Shown: piece by piece, positions 1-13,400 of the stretch
Numbering within the stretch: the stretch's first letter is position 1
How the letters are laid out: every line of letters begins with the position of its first letter
Assembly: GCA_964035545.1 (NCBI GenBank)
Contig: OZ037769.1
Location: forward strand, 666,501-730,500
Origin: Bugula neritina
Taxonomy: Eukaryota; Bryozoa; Gymnolaemata; Cheilostomatida; Bugulidae
Length of the DNA: 64,000 nucleotides
Reading direction: 5' to 3'
Translations under genes and position numbers: made by a program
The notes under the pieces: generated by a model
Told to the model about the DNA's origin: nothing
What the model saw: the letters and a program-made list of their open reading frames with translations, nothing else
Database searches by the model: none

Positions 1-152
1 CTATTTTCAAGTATATAATTAATTAATGCATTAGATACTTTCGTTTGTAACTATAGTAGCTTACTAGCAAGTTAGATTTACATGACTGGGTTTAATTTTA
101 GTCTTGAACAAAAGCTCTACTCCAAAGCAGAAAGGATTCGTGGTGAATAAAG

Positions 153-1328
153 ATGTCGTTTCTGTTTGAGGCGGTAGAGCCTCTCTCTGGTATAATTCAC
201 CATTTCAATCGATACGACGAAGACTCAGTAGACAGACTCAACTACAAGTACTCGACTGTCGTCTTCACGTTGTTAGCCATAGTGGCTACGACTCACACGT
301 ATGTCGGGGAGCCTATCCGATGCTGGGCTCCTCATGAGTTTGAAGATCACTGGATAGAATACACTAACAGCATCTGCTGGATATCCAACACCTACTACAT
401 ACCCTTAACTGAGCTGAACATTCTAGAAGCTCGTAGGAAAGAGGTAGTCTACTACCAGTGGGTCCCGTTGGTGCTCTTTGCCCAAGCCCTCATGTTTTAC
501 TTGCCCTGCGTTCACTGGACTATCCTCAACAGGTCTATTGGGATGGACATCCACAAAATCGGCAAGACCTGTCGCGACATCGAGTTGCTAAACCCGGACA
601 CGCGAGACAAGGCCACCAGGTTTCTAGTGAAACATTTAGACCGGTCTTTGAAGTACTCAAAGGAGCTCAATGTGGGTGCTTGTAGCAGGTTCAAGTCTCG
701 TCTCGCTAAACTCGGCTGCTTTTGTGGCAAAAGACAAGGTAACTTCCTGATTGTGGCGTACCTGTTGACCAAGTTACTGTACATCGGCAATATTTGCCTT
801 CAGATGTACATGCTGAACCACTTCCTCGGCACTCAGTACACCATCTACGGTTTGGAGATTCTCAGAGACATCAAAGAGACGGGAGGCTACAAGGAATCTC
901 TAAGATTTCCTCGGCAGACGTTGTGTGACTTCGAGAGAAGAACTATGGCTCGTAACATTCCCTACACTGTACAATGTGTTCTGCCAATTAACCTCTTCAA
1001 TGAAAAAATATTCATATTTGTGTGGTTTTGGTTAGCCTTCATGGGTATTGTGAACGTGCTGTCATTTCTATCTTGGCTCTGGATTGCCTTTACTACAAAC
1101 CGTAGAGGTTACGTTCGAAAATATCTAAAAGTATTTGGGAAATACGAGAAGGAGAATGATAGAGAGCGGCTGATTGGGTTCTGTGATAAATACTTGAGAC
1201 AAGACGGCCATTTTGCTTTCCGGATGATCAGTAAAAACACCAACGAGGTGGTTGTGGGGGAGATGATCACTTGCTTGTGGGACTTTTTTGGCAAGAACTA
1301 CAATTATCACAGAAAGATCACAGTCTAA
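153..1328 (+). CDS. Innexin (gap-junction/hemichannel subunit), single exon
   Basis: An uninterrupted 391-residue frame starting MSFLFEAVEP. Innexins oligomerise in the plasma membrane to form invertebrate gap junctions and hemichannels. Family hallmarks seen: YVGEPIRCW and EYTNSICW in the first extracellular loop (cysteines 57 and 75), the YYQWVP block at residues 100-105 at the start of the second membrane helix, and CDFERR followed by VQCVLPINLFNEKIF before the fourth helix, giving the second loop its two cysteines. Four hydrophobic segments lie near residues 36-50, 104-124, 199-220 and 285-312. The length matches the usual 380-450 residues. The ATG follows stop-rich DNA and the N-terminus aligns with the family start. 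It has no introns, unlike every other gene here, and is unrelated to the receptor array downstream. Which innexin paralogue it is cannot be decided. Smaller frames on either strand inside it are shadows. Confidence 0.95.
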   Translation: MSFLFEAVEPLSGIIHHFNRYDEDSVDRLNYKYSTVVFTLLAIVATTHTYVGEPIRCWAPHEFEDHWIEYTNSICWISNTYYIPLTELNILEARRKEVVYYQWVPLVLFAQALMFYLPCVHWTILNRSIGMDIHKIGKTCRDIELLNPDTRDKATRFLVKHLDRSLKYSKELNVGACSRFKSRLAKLGCFCGKRQGNFLIVAYLLTKLLYIGNICLQMYMLNHFLGTQYTIYGLEILRDIKETGGYKESLRFPRQTLCDFERRTMARNIPYTVQCVLPINLFNEKIFIFVWFWLAFMGIVNVLSFLSWLWIAFTTNRRGYVRKYLKVFGKYEKENDRERLIGFCDKYLRQDGHFAFRMISKNTNEVVVGEMITCLWDFFGKNYNYHRKITV

Positions 1329-4105
1329 TTTCCACGCATCACAGCAGCTCATTTGCTTCCCCAGAAAAATTCAAGTAACATTTATGCTTTTAGATTATTT
1401 TGTTTGCTTTGCATGCTTCCTATATAAATCCAAAGACTTGTCTGTGCATACAATACATGTATTCCGTTATCTAAGATAGTTCTACTGCCTAGACTATAGT
1501 ATAATTCAGAATTTTATCTTAACCTCTCATCATGAAAATCAGAATTCACTCAGCTTGGCATATATTGAAGGATCATGACATGCAATTCAACAGTGAAACT
1601 AGTATTTAATGAAATTATATTGTTATATGATATCTTTTTAAAAATTATGTTTTATTTTTAGTATGTTATTTGGAGCACCAAGTGCAGTTGTTTGTGCCTA
1701 GGCGAATCTCAATATATATTTCATTATTATAGTTTTTAACCGCTCTTCCATGTTTGGCTTAGTCCTAATACACTAATATAGTTTTCTAAATAGTTTATTG
1801 CTTATATTTTATAAATTATTGAAGTGTTTTAGATTGCTGTAAACTCTTAGCACATGATCTTAGACTGACTTACTAGTAAGATCTTATTTATTCGTGTCAA
1901 CTAAATATAATTTAGAATAAATACACTTTAGGTTTAACTCTTTATTTCTTATCCAAATAAGTTCCTAGTGTGTAACACTGCTGACAATTGTTAAAAACAG
2001 TGAGTAAGTAGGACACATCTATATTAATAATAAAGCAGAAAAATTAATTTCATTCAAGATTAATAAGTTATAAGTAAAAATTATGCTACTCTATGCAGGC
2101 AAAATATAATTTTATTTTGTAACTTAAAATCTCTAATATAAATTTTCCATAATGATTTTAGCTGGTTTCTAATTATACCATGGCTATATAGAATATCAAA
2201 AATAAATTATTCTACATGTTTGAGCATCTGTCTCATTCTGAATGAAATTTGTCAAACAATTGGCTATAGCTATTCTATAAATATGGAACAGAGAAGCTAT
2301 CTTTGATTCATGTAAATAATTTTATTGTAATATGCGATGATTGGGTATTCATATACAAGCTTCTACTTTCATACAACCACCATTTCTTTTGGAAATGAAT
2401 TTATAAATATATAAGCAATAGGCTAGCTGTAATATAATATAGCCTCAAAACTCTATAGTAACTGTCAACTTTGAAATTTGAAAACAAAAAAATTGCTTTT
2501 AGCTGCATGTTTACTAATGTCTACTGTGGTTCTATTTGGGTGAATAATAACTAGTAAAACGTAATGCAATTATGTTTAGTGGTTCGCAAGCCAGTAGGTT
2601 TGTTTGCTGACTCTTGTTTGTTTTGGTATAGTAGCTGCTGGCTGCCTTGTCCCTCACCCCATAAGAAAAATAATTATCAAATAAAAGAGTAGCTAAAGCA
2701 GACACGAGCCAGTGGAATGTGTTCACTGGTACAATGAGTCATGGCAAACCGTGATAACAATAGAAAGAATAGAAGTGGAATAATGGAGGTTTCCATTTAC
2801 TCTTTTATAATTGTCTTATTCAGCTTCAACTTAGCAAATGATGCAATTAACGTATTAAAACTTTCCTCAAAGGGTTAAATAAATCACAGGCCAACTGTGT
2901 TAACTGTAAAGCAATATAATTATTATTTTACACACTGTAATGGAGAGAACACAACTTCAGAAATTGAGTATCTCAACAAGGATGCATAACTCCTATGTCT
3001 AGGAAACCATTGGGTAAAGGATAGAAATATCCCAGGTAAATCATTAACATGTTGGAAAGATGCTTCAGCATATATTTTTATGGATTCCTATTATGTAACT
3101 ATATTACAGCAACATATCAGTATTATTTATATTATATTACAGCAACACTATTATGTAACATTCACACAGTTCCGCTGAATTGCCTATTTTTCTACATCTG
3201 TTTCAATCAGTGCCAGACTGTGCTTATAGTTATACGAAGTCATTCACTTTATTAGTCAATAAGTAACCCATATAGCAACTTATCATGATCGCCTTGTGAC
3301 ATCCTTCTTTCATGAAGAATCACAAAAACTGCACTACTAGCCTAGATTGAGATTTTCCTACAAAAAAAAAGAGAAGGCTTACAATGAGTCCTAATTTATT
3401 GCTAACATAGAATACTTTACTATATATAATATACTGGAATAAAACATTTATTTGCTTATTCGAGACAACATAAAGATTTATTTCCTGTTACTTTTTCAAA
3501 TAACAACTTCGCTCCATGATCAATAATTTAATCAAACCAAATTTGCAAGCTTTATCAGTGGCATATTGTTACATTGTATTTATCAAACACTATATTATAG
3601 ACCATGTAAAAAAAGATCTAATCAGGAAACAGCTGTGTACATACAGGAGTCAAGGACACACGTCACCATAGCAACTACAGGTATTTGAATACAAGAATAA
3701 ACGTCGAGAGATGGGAGTTGATTTCTCTTATTTTTGTTCATTCCTACTTATTATAGCCAGTATTTACACTGAATTTTGCAACGTGTTGTCATGTTTGTGA
3801 TATGTAATAAATCAATCAATCAATCAATCAATCAATGCTGTAATATTGAAGGCTCAGCAATATTGAGCAATGAAATAGCCAATATGGTTATTAGCTTCTT
3901 ATTTGAACTAATTGTGAGGTAATGGCAAAGTAAACAACTTCACAAAAGATGTATTGTGTGTCGGTTATTGGAAATAATAGCTATATTTTAGATGATTGCT
4001 TGTACATAGCAACCAACCGCCACTCACATTTCACATGGACCTAGTACAAAGTGTGAGCTATCATTCATCGTAGTCAGCTAGTGTTGGTGGTAACACTTCA
4101 GTGAA
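1329..4105. other. Intergenic region, innexin 3' flank to EF-hand gene
   Basis: AT-rich DNA without a convincing coding exon. It should include the innexin 3' UTR; AATAAA-type hexamers occur near 1915 and 2028. A short (ATCA)n microsatellite lies at about 3808-3836. The few 60-70 codon frames have no protein-like composition. Confidence 0.6.
3808..3836. repeat. (ATCA)n microsatellite
   Basis: About seven tandem ATCA tetramers in the intergenic region upstream of the EF-hand gene. Confidence 0.9.
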
Positions 4106-7100
4106 ATGGTAAGCTTTTTAAAGCTAGTATTTAAATGTTTTGCTTTATTTCATAATTTGTAGTTGTGGTTTAAACAGTGATAAACAGATTTTAGTTTCTT
4201 TTTTAATATATTATTGCTGTTTGCTTAAACAAGTTACCATTCAATGGTTATATTTGTTTCCACTGGTTTGTAATGAAAATGCAATTTTAGTGAATCAAGT
4301 TGCAATAGTTATTCCTCGCTGAACATATGAACAAAAATCTTTTGTTCAATTTCTTAACTCAGTGTATCAAGTATCATACCACAACTGTATATTTGAACAC
4401 TATGAGAACTTTTCAGTCACTTGCAGTATTAATATAAACAAGCAAATGATTAGTAGAAGAGACCAAATTTTACCATAAGTTAGAAGGCAGTGCATATTGA
4501 CTGACATTTACTAATTATGTTTATAAGAAAACTACAAAGATATACATGTATATGTAATTCACTAATTACTCAGTTGTTTGAAAAACCAGTTGTGAAAATT
4601 AAATACTTTTTATAAAACTATGTTTTCCTACTAGCTAAGTGAACATGAAACACTCACATATATGTTCTGAGTGCTAATTATTGCATAACCTGATCATGCA
4701 TCTTTCCCTGGGTCATCATACTATGTATTATTCAGACAGTGTGAGTTGTGTGCACCTGCATGAACATTGGTATAAGGTTACGGTATGCCACTTTGTAACA
4801 TTTAATAATGTTTTGTGACTTTGTGGAACAAATCTTTGGTTTTACAGGCAGATCCAGAAATACAAGTTTTGAGTGAAGAGGGCCAGAAAGGTAGTCTTTA
4901 GTTTACAGTAATATAGTATAGTAATATAGTAATATAGTATAGTAATATAGTATAGTAACATAGTATAGTAATATAGCATAGTAATATAGTATAATATATA
5001 GTATAGTATAGTAATATAGTATATATAGTAATATAGCATAGTAATATAGTATAGTATAGTAATATAGTATAGTAATATAGTATAGTAATATAGTATATAT
5101 AGTAATATAGCATAGTAATATAGTATAGTATAGTAATATAGTATAGTAATATAGTATATATAGTAATATAGCATAGTAATATAGTATAGTATAGTAATGT
5201 AGTATAGTAATATAGTATAGTAATATAGTATAGTATAGTAATATAGTATAGTAATATAGTATAGTAATATAGTATAGTAATATAGTATAGTAATATAGTA
5301 TAGTATAGTAATATAGTATAGTAATATAGTATAGTAATATAGTCTAGTATAGTAATATAGTATAGTAATATAGTATAGTGATATAGTATAGTATAGTAAT
5401 ATAGTATAGTAATATAGTATAGTATAGTAATATAGTATAGTAATATAGTATAGTAATATAGTATAGTAATATAGTATAGTATAGTAATATAGTATAGTAT
5501 AGTAATATAGTATAATATAGTATAGTAATATAGTATAGTAATATAGTATAGTAATATAGTATAGTATAGTAATATAGTATAGTAATATAGTATAGTAATA
5601 TAGTATAATAATATAGTATAATAATATAGTATAGTATAGTAATATAGTATAGTAATATAGTATAATAATATAGTATAATAATATAGTATAGTAATATAGT
5701 ATAATTATATAGTATAGTATAGTAATATAGTATAGTAATTTAGTATGGTAATATAGTATAGTAATATAGTATAGTAATATAGTATAGTAATATAGTATAG
5801 TATAGTAATATAGTATAGTAATATAGTATAGTAATATAGTATAGTATAGTAATATAGTATAGTAATATAGTATAGTATAGTAATATAGTATAGTAATATA
5901 GTATAGTAATATAGTATAGTATAGTAATATAGTATAATAATATAGTATAGTATAGTAATATAGTATAGTATAGTATAGTATATATAGTAATAATATAGTA
6001 TAGTAATATAGTATAGTATAATAATATAGTATAATATAATAGAGTATAATATAGTATAATATAATATAGTAATACAGTAACATCCTGTTTTAGCTTGGAC
6101 AGAGTTGTTAGGGACATTTGCCAACAACCAGGAAGATGTAATAGACAGATCTTTAATCCCGGAGGCACTAAAACTGTGTGGAGTGATAACCACCGAGGAA
6201 GAAGCTAAGAAAATCTGTGATTACTTTGATAAGAATGGTTTGTATATGACTTACTATAAGTGTTATAATTTCTGTGGACTGCAGTGTATGTCACAGTGTG
6301 TTTTGTGTATAGAATAATAATTATATAGTGCATAGCATTTTATAGCATATAATGTATAATTTATAATATAATTTATATAGTATATAGTATAGAGTGTATA
6401 GTGTATAGTGTATAATACATACTTTATATTACTTGAAACACCATATTAGTATACTTTGTATTTCATGCATTATATATAGTATACACATGATATATATTAT
6501 ATATAATATGTGTACTGATGCAGATGATATTATATCGTGATGCATTAGATTATCTTATTGCAATTTATATAACAGAACAACTCACTATATAGTACAATAT
6601 TATAGTATACTGACTATATCTACTAACTTTGTAGTACAGTATAATATAATATATTATATAACATGAAGTAATATAATTATTATTGCTACTAATTTTGTAG
6701 TATAATATATTGTAATATAATATTACGATATAAAAATATTACTACTCCACATAGGTGACGGTAAGCTACAAATATCAGAAATTATATCTGGATATGACGT
6801 TCTCATACAACACAGTGTTCACGGCAAAGAGCTGTTGACAGCATTTCATAAACTCGACAAAAATCAAAATGGCTTCATAGAGTTTTCAGAGTTGAAGGTA
6901 ATATAATTTGAGCATATTAAGAGAAGACAACTTTCCATTTTTAGTTTATTTTATTTCTATTTTATCTTTGTCCTGCATGGCTGCAACTCATTATTAGCTG
7001 TTTTCTTATTTATTCTACTCCTTCTGATAGTCTTGTTGGTACGTTTAGTGATATATCCTTTAAATAGTTTCACCATCTCAAACTATCCATTACATGTTTA

Positions 7101-7579
7101 AGAACTGCCCTTTCTTAGCAATTGCATAAGCAGATGTTTTGATTTGCATTGTATTTGGCACTTTCACAAGTTTAAGGGGCACTTCATTTTTATTCCTATA
7201 CTTTGTAGGCAGTTTTAACCGGTGCAGGTGAAAGGTGGACTCGTGCGGAGGCAGATAAATGTATCCAGGTTTTAGCTAAGAAATATAACGTCCACGGCAC
7301 CAGGTTCGACTATACAGGTAGGGGTTAGTCTTAATCTCTGATACATGTAAACATTATTTCAACTTTCAGTTGAAACAATTTTGAACAGATATTCATTTAA
7401 GACATTGAGTAGTGCATTTTGTCTTGTCTTTAGAGTTTGTTAGAATGTTCACTCGGGATTATCCGTTTAAAAAGCCGCACGTGAAGCGTGACATCACACA
7501 AGAGTACGAGAAAGTCAAATATTCAGATGTGAAAGAAACCACATCTGAAGAAGAAAAGTCCAGTTTGCCAGTTGAATAG
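4106..7579 (+). CDS. EF-hand calcium-binding protein, six coding exons
   Basis: Exons 4106..4108, 4848..4890, 6094..6237, 6755..6897, 7209..7317 and 7434..7579 join in frame to 195 residues, with GT donors and AG acceptors at each junction. The mature start is MADPEIQVLSEEG. Two canonical 12-residue calcium loops are visible: DKNGDGKLQISE (its codons span the exon 3/4 junction) and DKNQNGFIEFSE. Helical EF-hand-like segments lie before and after (EAKKICDYF; EADKCIQVL then FDYTEFVRMF), which could be degenerate hands. The tail (KKPHVKRDITQEYEKVKY) is charged and not typical of calmodulin. Likely a calcium-binding regulatory protein; the specific orthologue is not recognised. The start codon is the last three bases of exon 1, followed directly by gtaagc, the same layout as the receptor genes downstream. 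Intron 2 contains a 1.2 kb satellite. Confidence 0.85.
4900..6080. repeat. TATAG-based satellite in intron 2 of the EF-hand gene
   Basis: About 1.18 kb built from TATAG, TAATA and similar short words, mostly alternating as TAGTATAGTAATA with higher-order periods and occasional variants (CATAG, GATAG, TAATAA). Read on the minus strand it lacks stop codons in all three frames, which creates long spurious Tyr/Ile/Leu/Thr frames. It ends just before the exon 3 acceptor at 6093. Confidence 0.97.
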
Positions 7580-8239
7580 AATGCATGTCTTTTGAGGTTA
7601 ATGGCTCAGTTTCAGCTGCATTAATTATTATTGTAATTTATTATATTAGAAACTATCTACCCAGTTGACTTAAAAGATTAGCTGTTAAATATTTATGTAG
7701 TTTTATTAGCTTTATGTAATTTTATTTGATTTATGTAATATTCTAATAAACTTATGTAATTTTATTTAATTTATGTAAGTTTACCAAAAACATTTACTTA
7801 GAAAAATAACTTTTTATATTTTTTCATAAACAGGTCTTTAAAAAGCTGGTATGTTAATAAAGCTTAAAAAACAACACAAATTGTTATTATTCTTTGTGTT
7901 GATTGATTGAAAACAGATATTTTTATAACTTATATTATGACATACAGCCACACTTGAGGAAGCTTTACAATACATCTTGCATAGATATTATCAGCTGCAC
8001 TACATTAGCTATTTATTTGTTTGTTTGACTTATTTTAGTCACATGACTTTGATTTATTTTATTGAAAGAAGTTGCTACAGAATGCAGTGTTATATAAGCA
8101 GTTTGCATATTATTCCACTTTACTGCAGCTGAAGAGCAATTGCTGTAGTGAATAAATAAGTTACAAGATATAATTAACTATTGTTTGCAGACGTAACTCA
8201 TGATGTACATACGTGAGATATTAAGTAATAATATTAAGA
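7580..8239. other. EF-hand gene 3' flank
   Basis: AT-rich sequence holding the presumed 3' UTR (TAATAAA-like hexamers near 7744 and 7856). No coding exon or RNA gene is recognisable. Confidence 0.5.
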
Positions 8240-8455
8240 GAGGAGCCGTGGTCTAGGAATTAGAGCGTTTGCCTAGTAGGCACGAAGTCATGGGTTTGAA
8301 CCCGACAAAGGCGATTGGTGATGTTAGGAAGAGCATCCAGTCATAATTGCTCCTGTGCTTCATCTGAATAAGCCAGAATTAACAAAAAACCCTTTCATTG
8401 AGGCTTTCTCAGAGGGATGGTGACTATAAACTTGCGAGAGCTTTATTGTTAACTA
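8240..8455 (+). repeat. tRNA-derived SINE-like element
   Basis: The first ~75 bp resemble a degenerate tRNA: an A-box-like TGGTCTAGGAAT, an anticodon-arm-like TGCC/GGCA pair and a B box GGTTTGAACCC at 8293..8303. Acceptor-stem pairing is poor, so it is not a working tRNA gene. A non-tRNA body follows, including GAAGAGCATCCAGTC, which resembles the central body of tRNA-derived SINEs known from molluscs and other invertebrates. The 3' end is uncertain. A search for further copies in the genome would settle it. Confidence 0.55.
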
Positions 8456-8924
8456 TTTAATTTTGGGGTATAAAAAGACCATGTTGATGCAATGCTGCAG
8501 GTGAGCAGTTTATATAACTAAAATCAATTGCAAATTATTCAAATTTGGGTCAAACAAACACTATCGCAATAGACGACTATGTTTCAGTTTTCATAGGTCT
8601 GTATCTGAAATAGTTACAATCTTAAAGCACAAAACTACCATGTAAAGCTATCATTCACATAAGCTTACAAAAAGCTCAGATTGTGACGACGTTTCATCGG
8701 TAAATTCACTGATTTTATTTGCACACTCAAGTTTCCTATTAAGTTATAATGTAGGTAACTAAAGTTGTTTGGTAGCTCCAGGTATATGCATAGGCTAAGG
8801 TAATCAATATAATATGCGCCTATAATATAGTATTACATTATTACCTATGCAACATATATTTGTATATGTATAGTATACATCCTGTCTATTTGTATAAGTA
8901 GTTGTAGTATACATTATATACATA

Positions 8925-9932
8925 TTTGTGTACAGTATCATAAGGTATTATACATATTTGTGTACAGTATCATAAGATATTATACATATTTGTGTGCAGT
9001 ACCATAAGATATTATACATATTTGTGTGCAGTACCATAAGATATTATACATATTTGTGTACAGTACCATAAGATATTATACATATTTGTGTACAGTACCA
9101 TAAGATATTATACATATTTGTGTACAGTACCATAAGATATTATACATATTTGTGTGCAGTATCATAAGATATTATACATATTTGTGTACAGTACCATAAG
9201 ATATTATACATATTTGTGTACAGTACCATAAGATATTATACATATTTGTGTGCAGTATCATAAGATATTATACATATTTGTGTACAGTACCATAAGATAT
9301 TATACATATTTGTGTACAGTACCATAAGATATTATACATATTTGTGTGCAGTATCATAAGATATTATACATATTTGTGTACAGTACCATAAGATATTATG
9401 CATATTTGTGTACAGTATCATAAGATATTATACATATTTGTGTACAGTACCATAAGATATTATACATAGTTGTGTGCAGTACTATAAGATATTATACATA
9501 TGTGTGTGCAGTATCATAAGATATTATACATATTTGTGTACAGTACCATAAGATATTATACATATTTGTGTATAGTACCATAAGATATTATACATATTTG
9601 TGTACAGTACCATAAGATATTATACATATTTGTGTGCAGTACCATAAGATATTATACATATTTGTGTGCAGTACCATAAGGTATTATACATATTTGTGTG
9701 CAGTATCATAAGATATTATACATATTTGTGTACAGTACCATAAGATATTATACATATTTTTGTACATGCAGTACCATAAGATATTATACATATTTGTGTG
9801 CAGTATCATAAGATATTATACATATTTTTGTACATGCAGTACCATAAGATATTATACATATTTGTGTGCAGTATCATAAGATATTATACATATTTGTGTA
9901 CAGTACCATAAGATATTATACATATTTTTGTG
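8925..9932. repeat. 32-bp minisatellite, about 31 copies
   Basis: Head-to-tail units with a 32-bp period, each containing CATATTTGTGTACAGTACC then ATAAGATATTA. Units vary mainly at TGTACAG/TGTGCAG and TACC/TATC, and two near the 3' end carry an insertion (TTTTTGTACATGCAG). It lies between the EF-hand gene and the receptor array. There are no spacers, so it is not CRISPR-like. Confidence 0.97.
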
Positions 9933-9935
9933 CCC

Positions 9936-10450
9936 TAGATTACTAAACTAAAGGATACTATAAAAGTTTACCCAGTAGCAGGGTTCTGTATTGTAGTCTA
10001 CAACACTTTATTGTATAGAGTGAGGTTAATATTAGAGTATTTTTGATGCAGTATTTTATTATTCATGGGAAACTTTGACCACGTGGTCAAAACGTAAATA
10101 ATAAAACTTTCCATTATTCAATACTTCCTGTTAGGAATTATCTACTCATTCATTGGAATTCATTGAGCAATTATTAGATAGCTGAAGCCAGTGTATAATT
10201 TGTAATACTCGCACAATGAGATTATTAGGCGAGAGTAGCCTAAAATTTTCACGTATGCAATCACTATTGATTGGGGCATACACTAACGATTCTGATATCT
10301 TCTTAGCACTAATCTAACATAGATAATCTTAAAACTATATTGGGTTAATATCAGTATGTAAACAATTCCGTCAGTGTTTTGTGGCATGTTTGCTTGTGAA
10401 TCATCTACTCCATTTAGTTATTAGCTAGTAAGAAAGTCAACAGCGAAACT
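9936..10450. other. 5' flank of receptor gene A
   Basis: Unique AT-rich sequence upstream of the first receptor gene; presumably contains its promoter and 5' UTR. No clear TATA element could be singled out, and the inverted-repeat element seen before genes F-H is absent. Confidence 0.4.
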
Positions 10451-13400
10451 ATGGTGAGCTTAAAGTGTGATTAGTTTTACAGATTAAACTTTATAAAACC
10501 AAGTTTCAATAACATGGTTGTTATTTACAGAATTAAGTTGTTTTGAAAAACCTTGTTATATTTGTTTATGCTGTGTATATACTAAAACTAATGCACAAGT
10601 GCATACTTTTAAAGAAATTTATAGCTTTTCAAAAACAGATAGTAAACTGACTGTCTTTATAGATTTAATTTTGTAGTTTCATTGTTACAGATACCCATTA
10701 CAATGCAAACTTTACTTTTTGTTGGCTGTCACCTTTTCCTTGCATCTGTTTCAGGCAGTCAGAAGACAACTCCTGCTGCTACTGAGTGGTTATATCATCA
10801 TATTGATAAAAGGACAAGATATTAAACCAGTGAATATGTGTGATAATAATACAGTGACAGTTGATAGAGGATATGCAGGGATAATAGAACATAGAAAGAT
10901 AGAGGGAGCACCTGTTATATGTAGTCTAACTCTGAGAGCACCTGCTAATGACCACTTTGCCATACCACATCTGGCAGATTGGTACCCTTTACTGTCTACA
11001 GCAAAAGTGCTAATTAATGGTAGATACTACACAACAGACTTCAGTAAATCCGGCAGAATTTGGAGGATTCCAGATAATAATCCAGTGATGAACTTTTCTC
11101 TCTTGAGTAATGAGCCTAATTTCACACTAGAGTATTTTACTACTGGTAAGTGCTAGAAAATACTTGAAGCTGTGGGTAATAAACCGTTTTGTATACTCGT
11201 GCTAAGATCAATTAATTTTGCTCCGTTAGGTTACTAAGAATTCAGTTTTATACAAATATGTCTTAGAATTTACTTAAAAGGTGAGTATATTTTAGTGATG
11301 ACATGCGGTGATGTCACGCGTCTTCCAGAGAAACCTCAAGTTGAACAGCTGACTGGGATATTTATTAGTACATATACTTCTGTGGTGGAGAAACTTATCA
11401 CTTTATGTGACTCTACAATAACTAACCTACCAGAGAACTCTAGCTTACATTATGTTAGATTCGACGTTATTTCATCAACTAAAGAAAATCCAAATGGCAG
11501 ATGGATTTTTGGTGATCAGAGATTCGAAGATCTCCCATCAACATTTGTGGTGATTTTCACAGGCAGCGTTCTGTCGATGAGATACGAATCTGAAGAAGAT
11601 CCAATCACCGGAGAATTTGATTCTATGTATTTCAAGATTAAGTTTACAGGTAAAATAGTAAAACAAAGAACAGCTTAAATTGATAATTATTTATTTTATT
11701 AATGACTGTGTTCCAATTTTAAACAAAATTCACGGCACATAGTAAATATTTTGTGAAATGCTAAGACATTATTGTTTTTATAAGCATTCAAGAATGATTA
11801 TTTTGAAAAGTTTTATAAAAATTCCAATACTATATTTATAGCAAGCTTGCTCAAAAATAAATATGGCAATTTTCAAAAATAAGATATAGTCATAAATTGA
11901 CTGATGCTATAAATATGGATAAATATGCTAGTGCTTTGTATATACTCACAGTTTGCTATTTAATCTTCAGTGGGTCTTTTCAACAGTGTTGACATGTGGA
12001 GATAAACCCGAAATCGATCATGTGACAAGTACTCCATCTACTGAATTTCCCTGGTTTCCTGGTACAATAATAAACTACTCTTGTGAAGATACTGACTATC
12101 AGTTGAAGTATAACTCAACTTCTGAATGTAAAGTAGATGGTACAGAGGCTAAGTGGGTCAACCAATCAGAGATTAAATGTTCTCGTAAGTTTTTTATGTG
12201 TTTAGTTAATTAGATTTGAAAGAATAAACTAACGTAAAACAGAAGCTACAGATTCACATTTATGTTTACTTTTAATGTTTGCCAAAGTATTATATAATGA
12301 CAAAGTGGCAATTATTATAGAATCATTTTCTTCCCATAAGACTATTCAGTTTTCAACTACATAGTTGACATCAATTTATGCTAAACATTTTACAGACCAC
12401 CGTATGTATCACCATCGTGGATATAAAACTAATAGTGATCTTTCACCACAATATTTGTAAAATAGGAAATGGCAGAGTTACTAATTTGTGCAATCAAAAT
12501 TACAAATTTTGAACTTGCTTTTGGGGTTTTAATTTTATTATTGCTATAAAGAGCTAGGACCTGTTATCTTTATTTCAATAGTTATTTGCTCATGATTTAT
12601 AACGAGCATAAAATATGGTAAGCTTAACACTGGCATCTTTCAATTTGTAAACTTTAAGTTTTGTGCAATTTCTTCTGTCTTTCTTTTGGTCTGTTCTTTT
12701 GCACCCTCAGTTTACTTTTACCCCATATCATAACTATCACAGTTCCACTGCATTCTTTAACTTTCTATACGGTTTTCTTCTTTTTCTCCTTCCAAAACTC
12801 TCATTTAATTTTCATTTCCACCTTCGCCCAAACTCCCTGCTTTGCATTCTGGTGTAAAAATTTTTGTTTCTCTTTATTTGCAAAAAACCTTTAGTTAGCA
12901 TTAGAAACTTATTAGAACATTTTGGCTTTCTAAAAATTTTTAAATAGGTATATAAATAAATTCATGAAAGCTTATTTCCTTTCTTTCAGGTAACTGCAAC
13001 TTCAATGACCTGTACATCAATGTTTCATCAACTAACTTAACCACAATGAGTAAAGATGCTGTATACTACGACTGTTACCATGGCTACAAGAAAACAAATC
13101 AAAATGTGATCAAGTGTGAAGACAATGGAACCTGGTCCAGTGTTCCAGAATGTACCAAGACCAGTGAGTCATACGGCATAACTCACCGAGTCTAATCTAC
13201 AGTTTCACGTTACATTCTCATTAGTTTGCCTTACGTTACACTACTATTTCAGCTGAATGTCCACTCAATCTGCTAAATCTAAGTAACGGAGACATACAAA
13301 CAGACAGATATTACGGAGGAGATAATCTACTCTACTCATGTGATGATGGTTATACTAAGACTACAGATCCTGTGTGTACAGAGTCTGGTAACTGGTCACA

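Noticed and set aside
4842-6083. 413-codon minus-strand frame of Tyr/Ile/Leu/Thr
   Set aside because: It is the TATAG satellite read on the strand without stop codons; all three minus frames are open, and it overlaps the EF-hand exon 2.
8925-9932. Regular 32-bp repeats resembling a CRISPR array
   Set aside because: The units are contiguous with no unique spacers, and the DNA is eukaryotic; this is a minisatellite.
12661-12894. Phe/Leu/Ser-rich frames in receptor A
   Set aside because: Pyrimidine-rich intron sequence; no signal of coding conservation and no counterpart in the other members.
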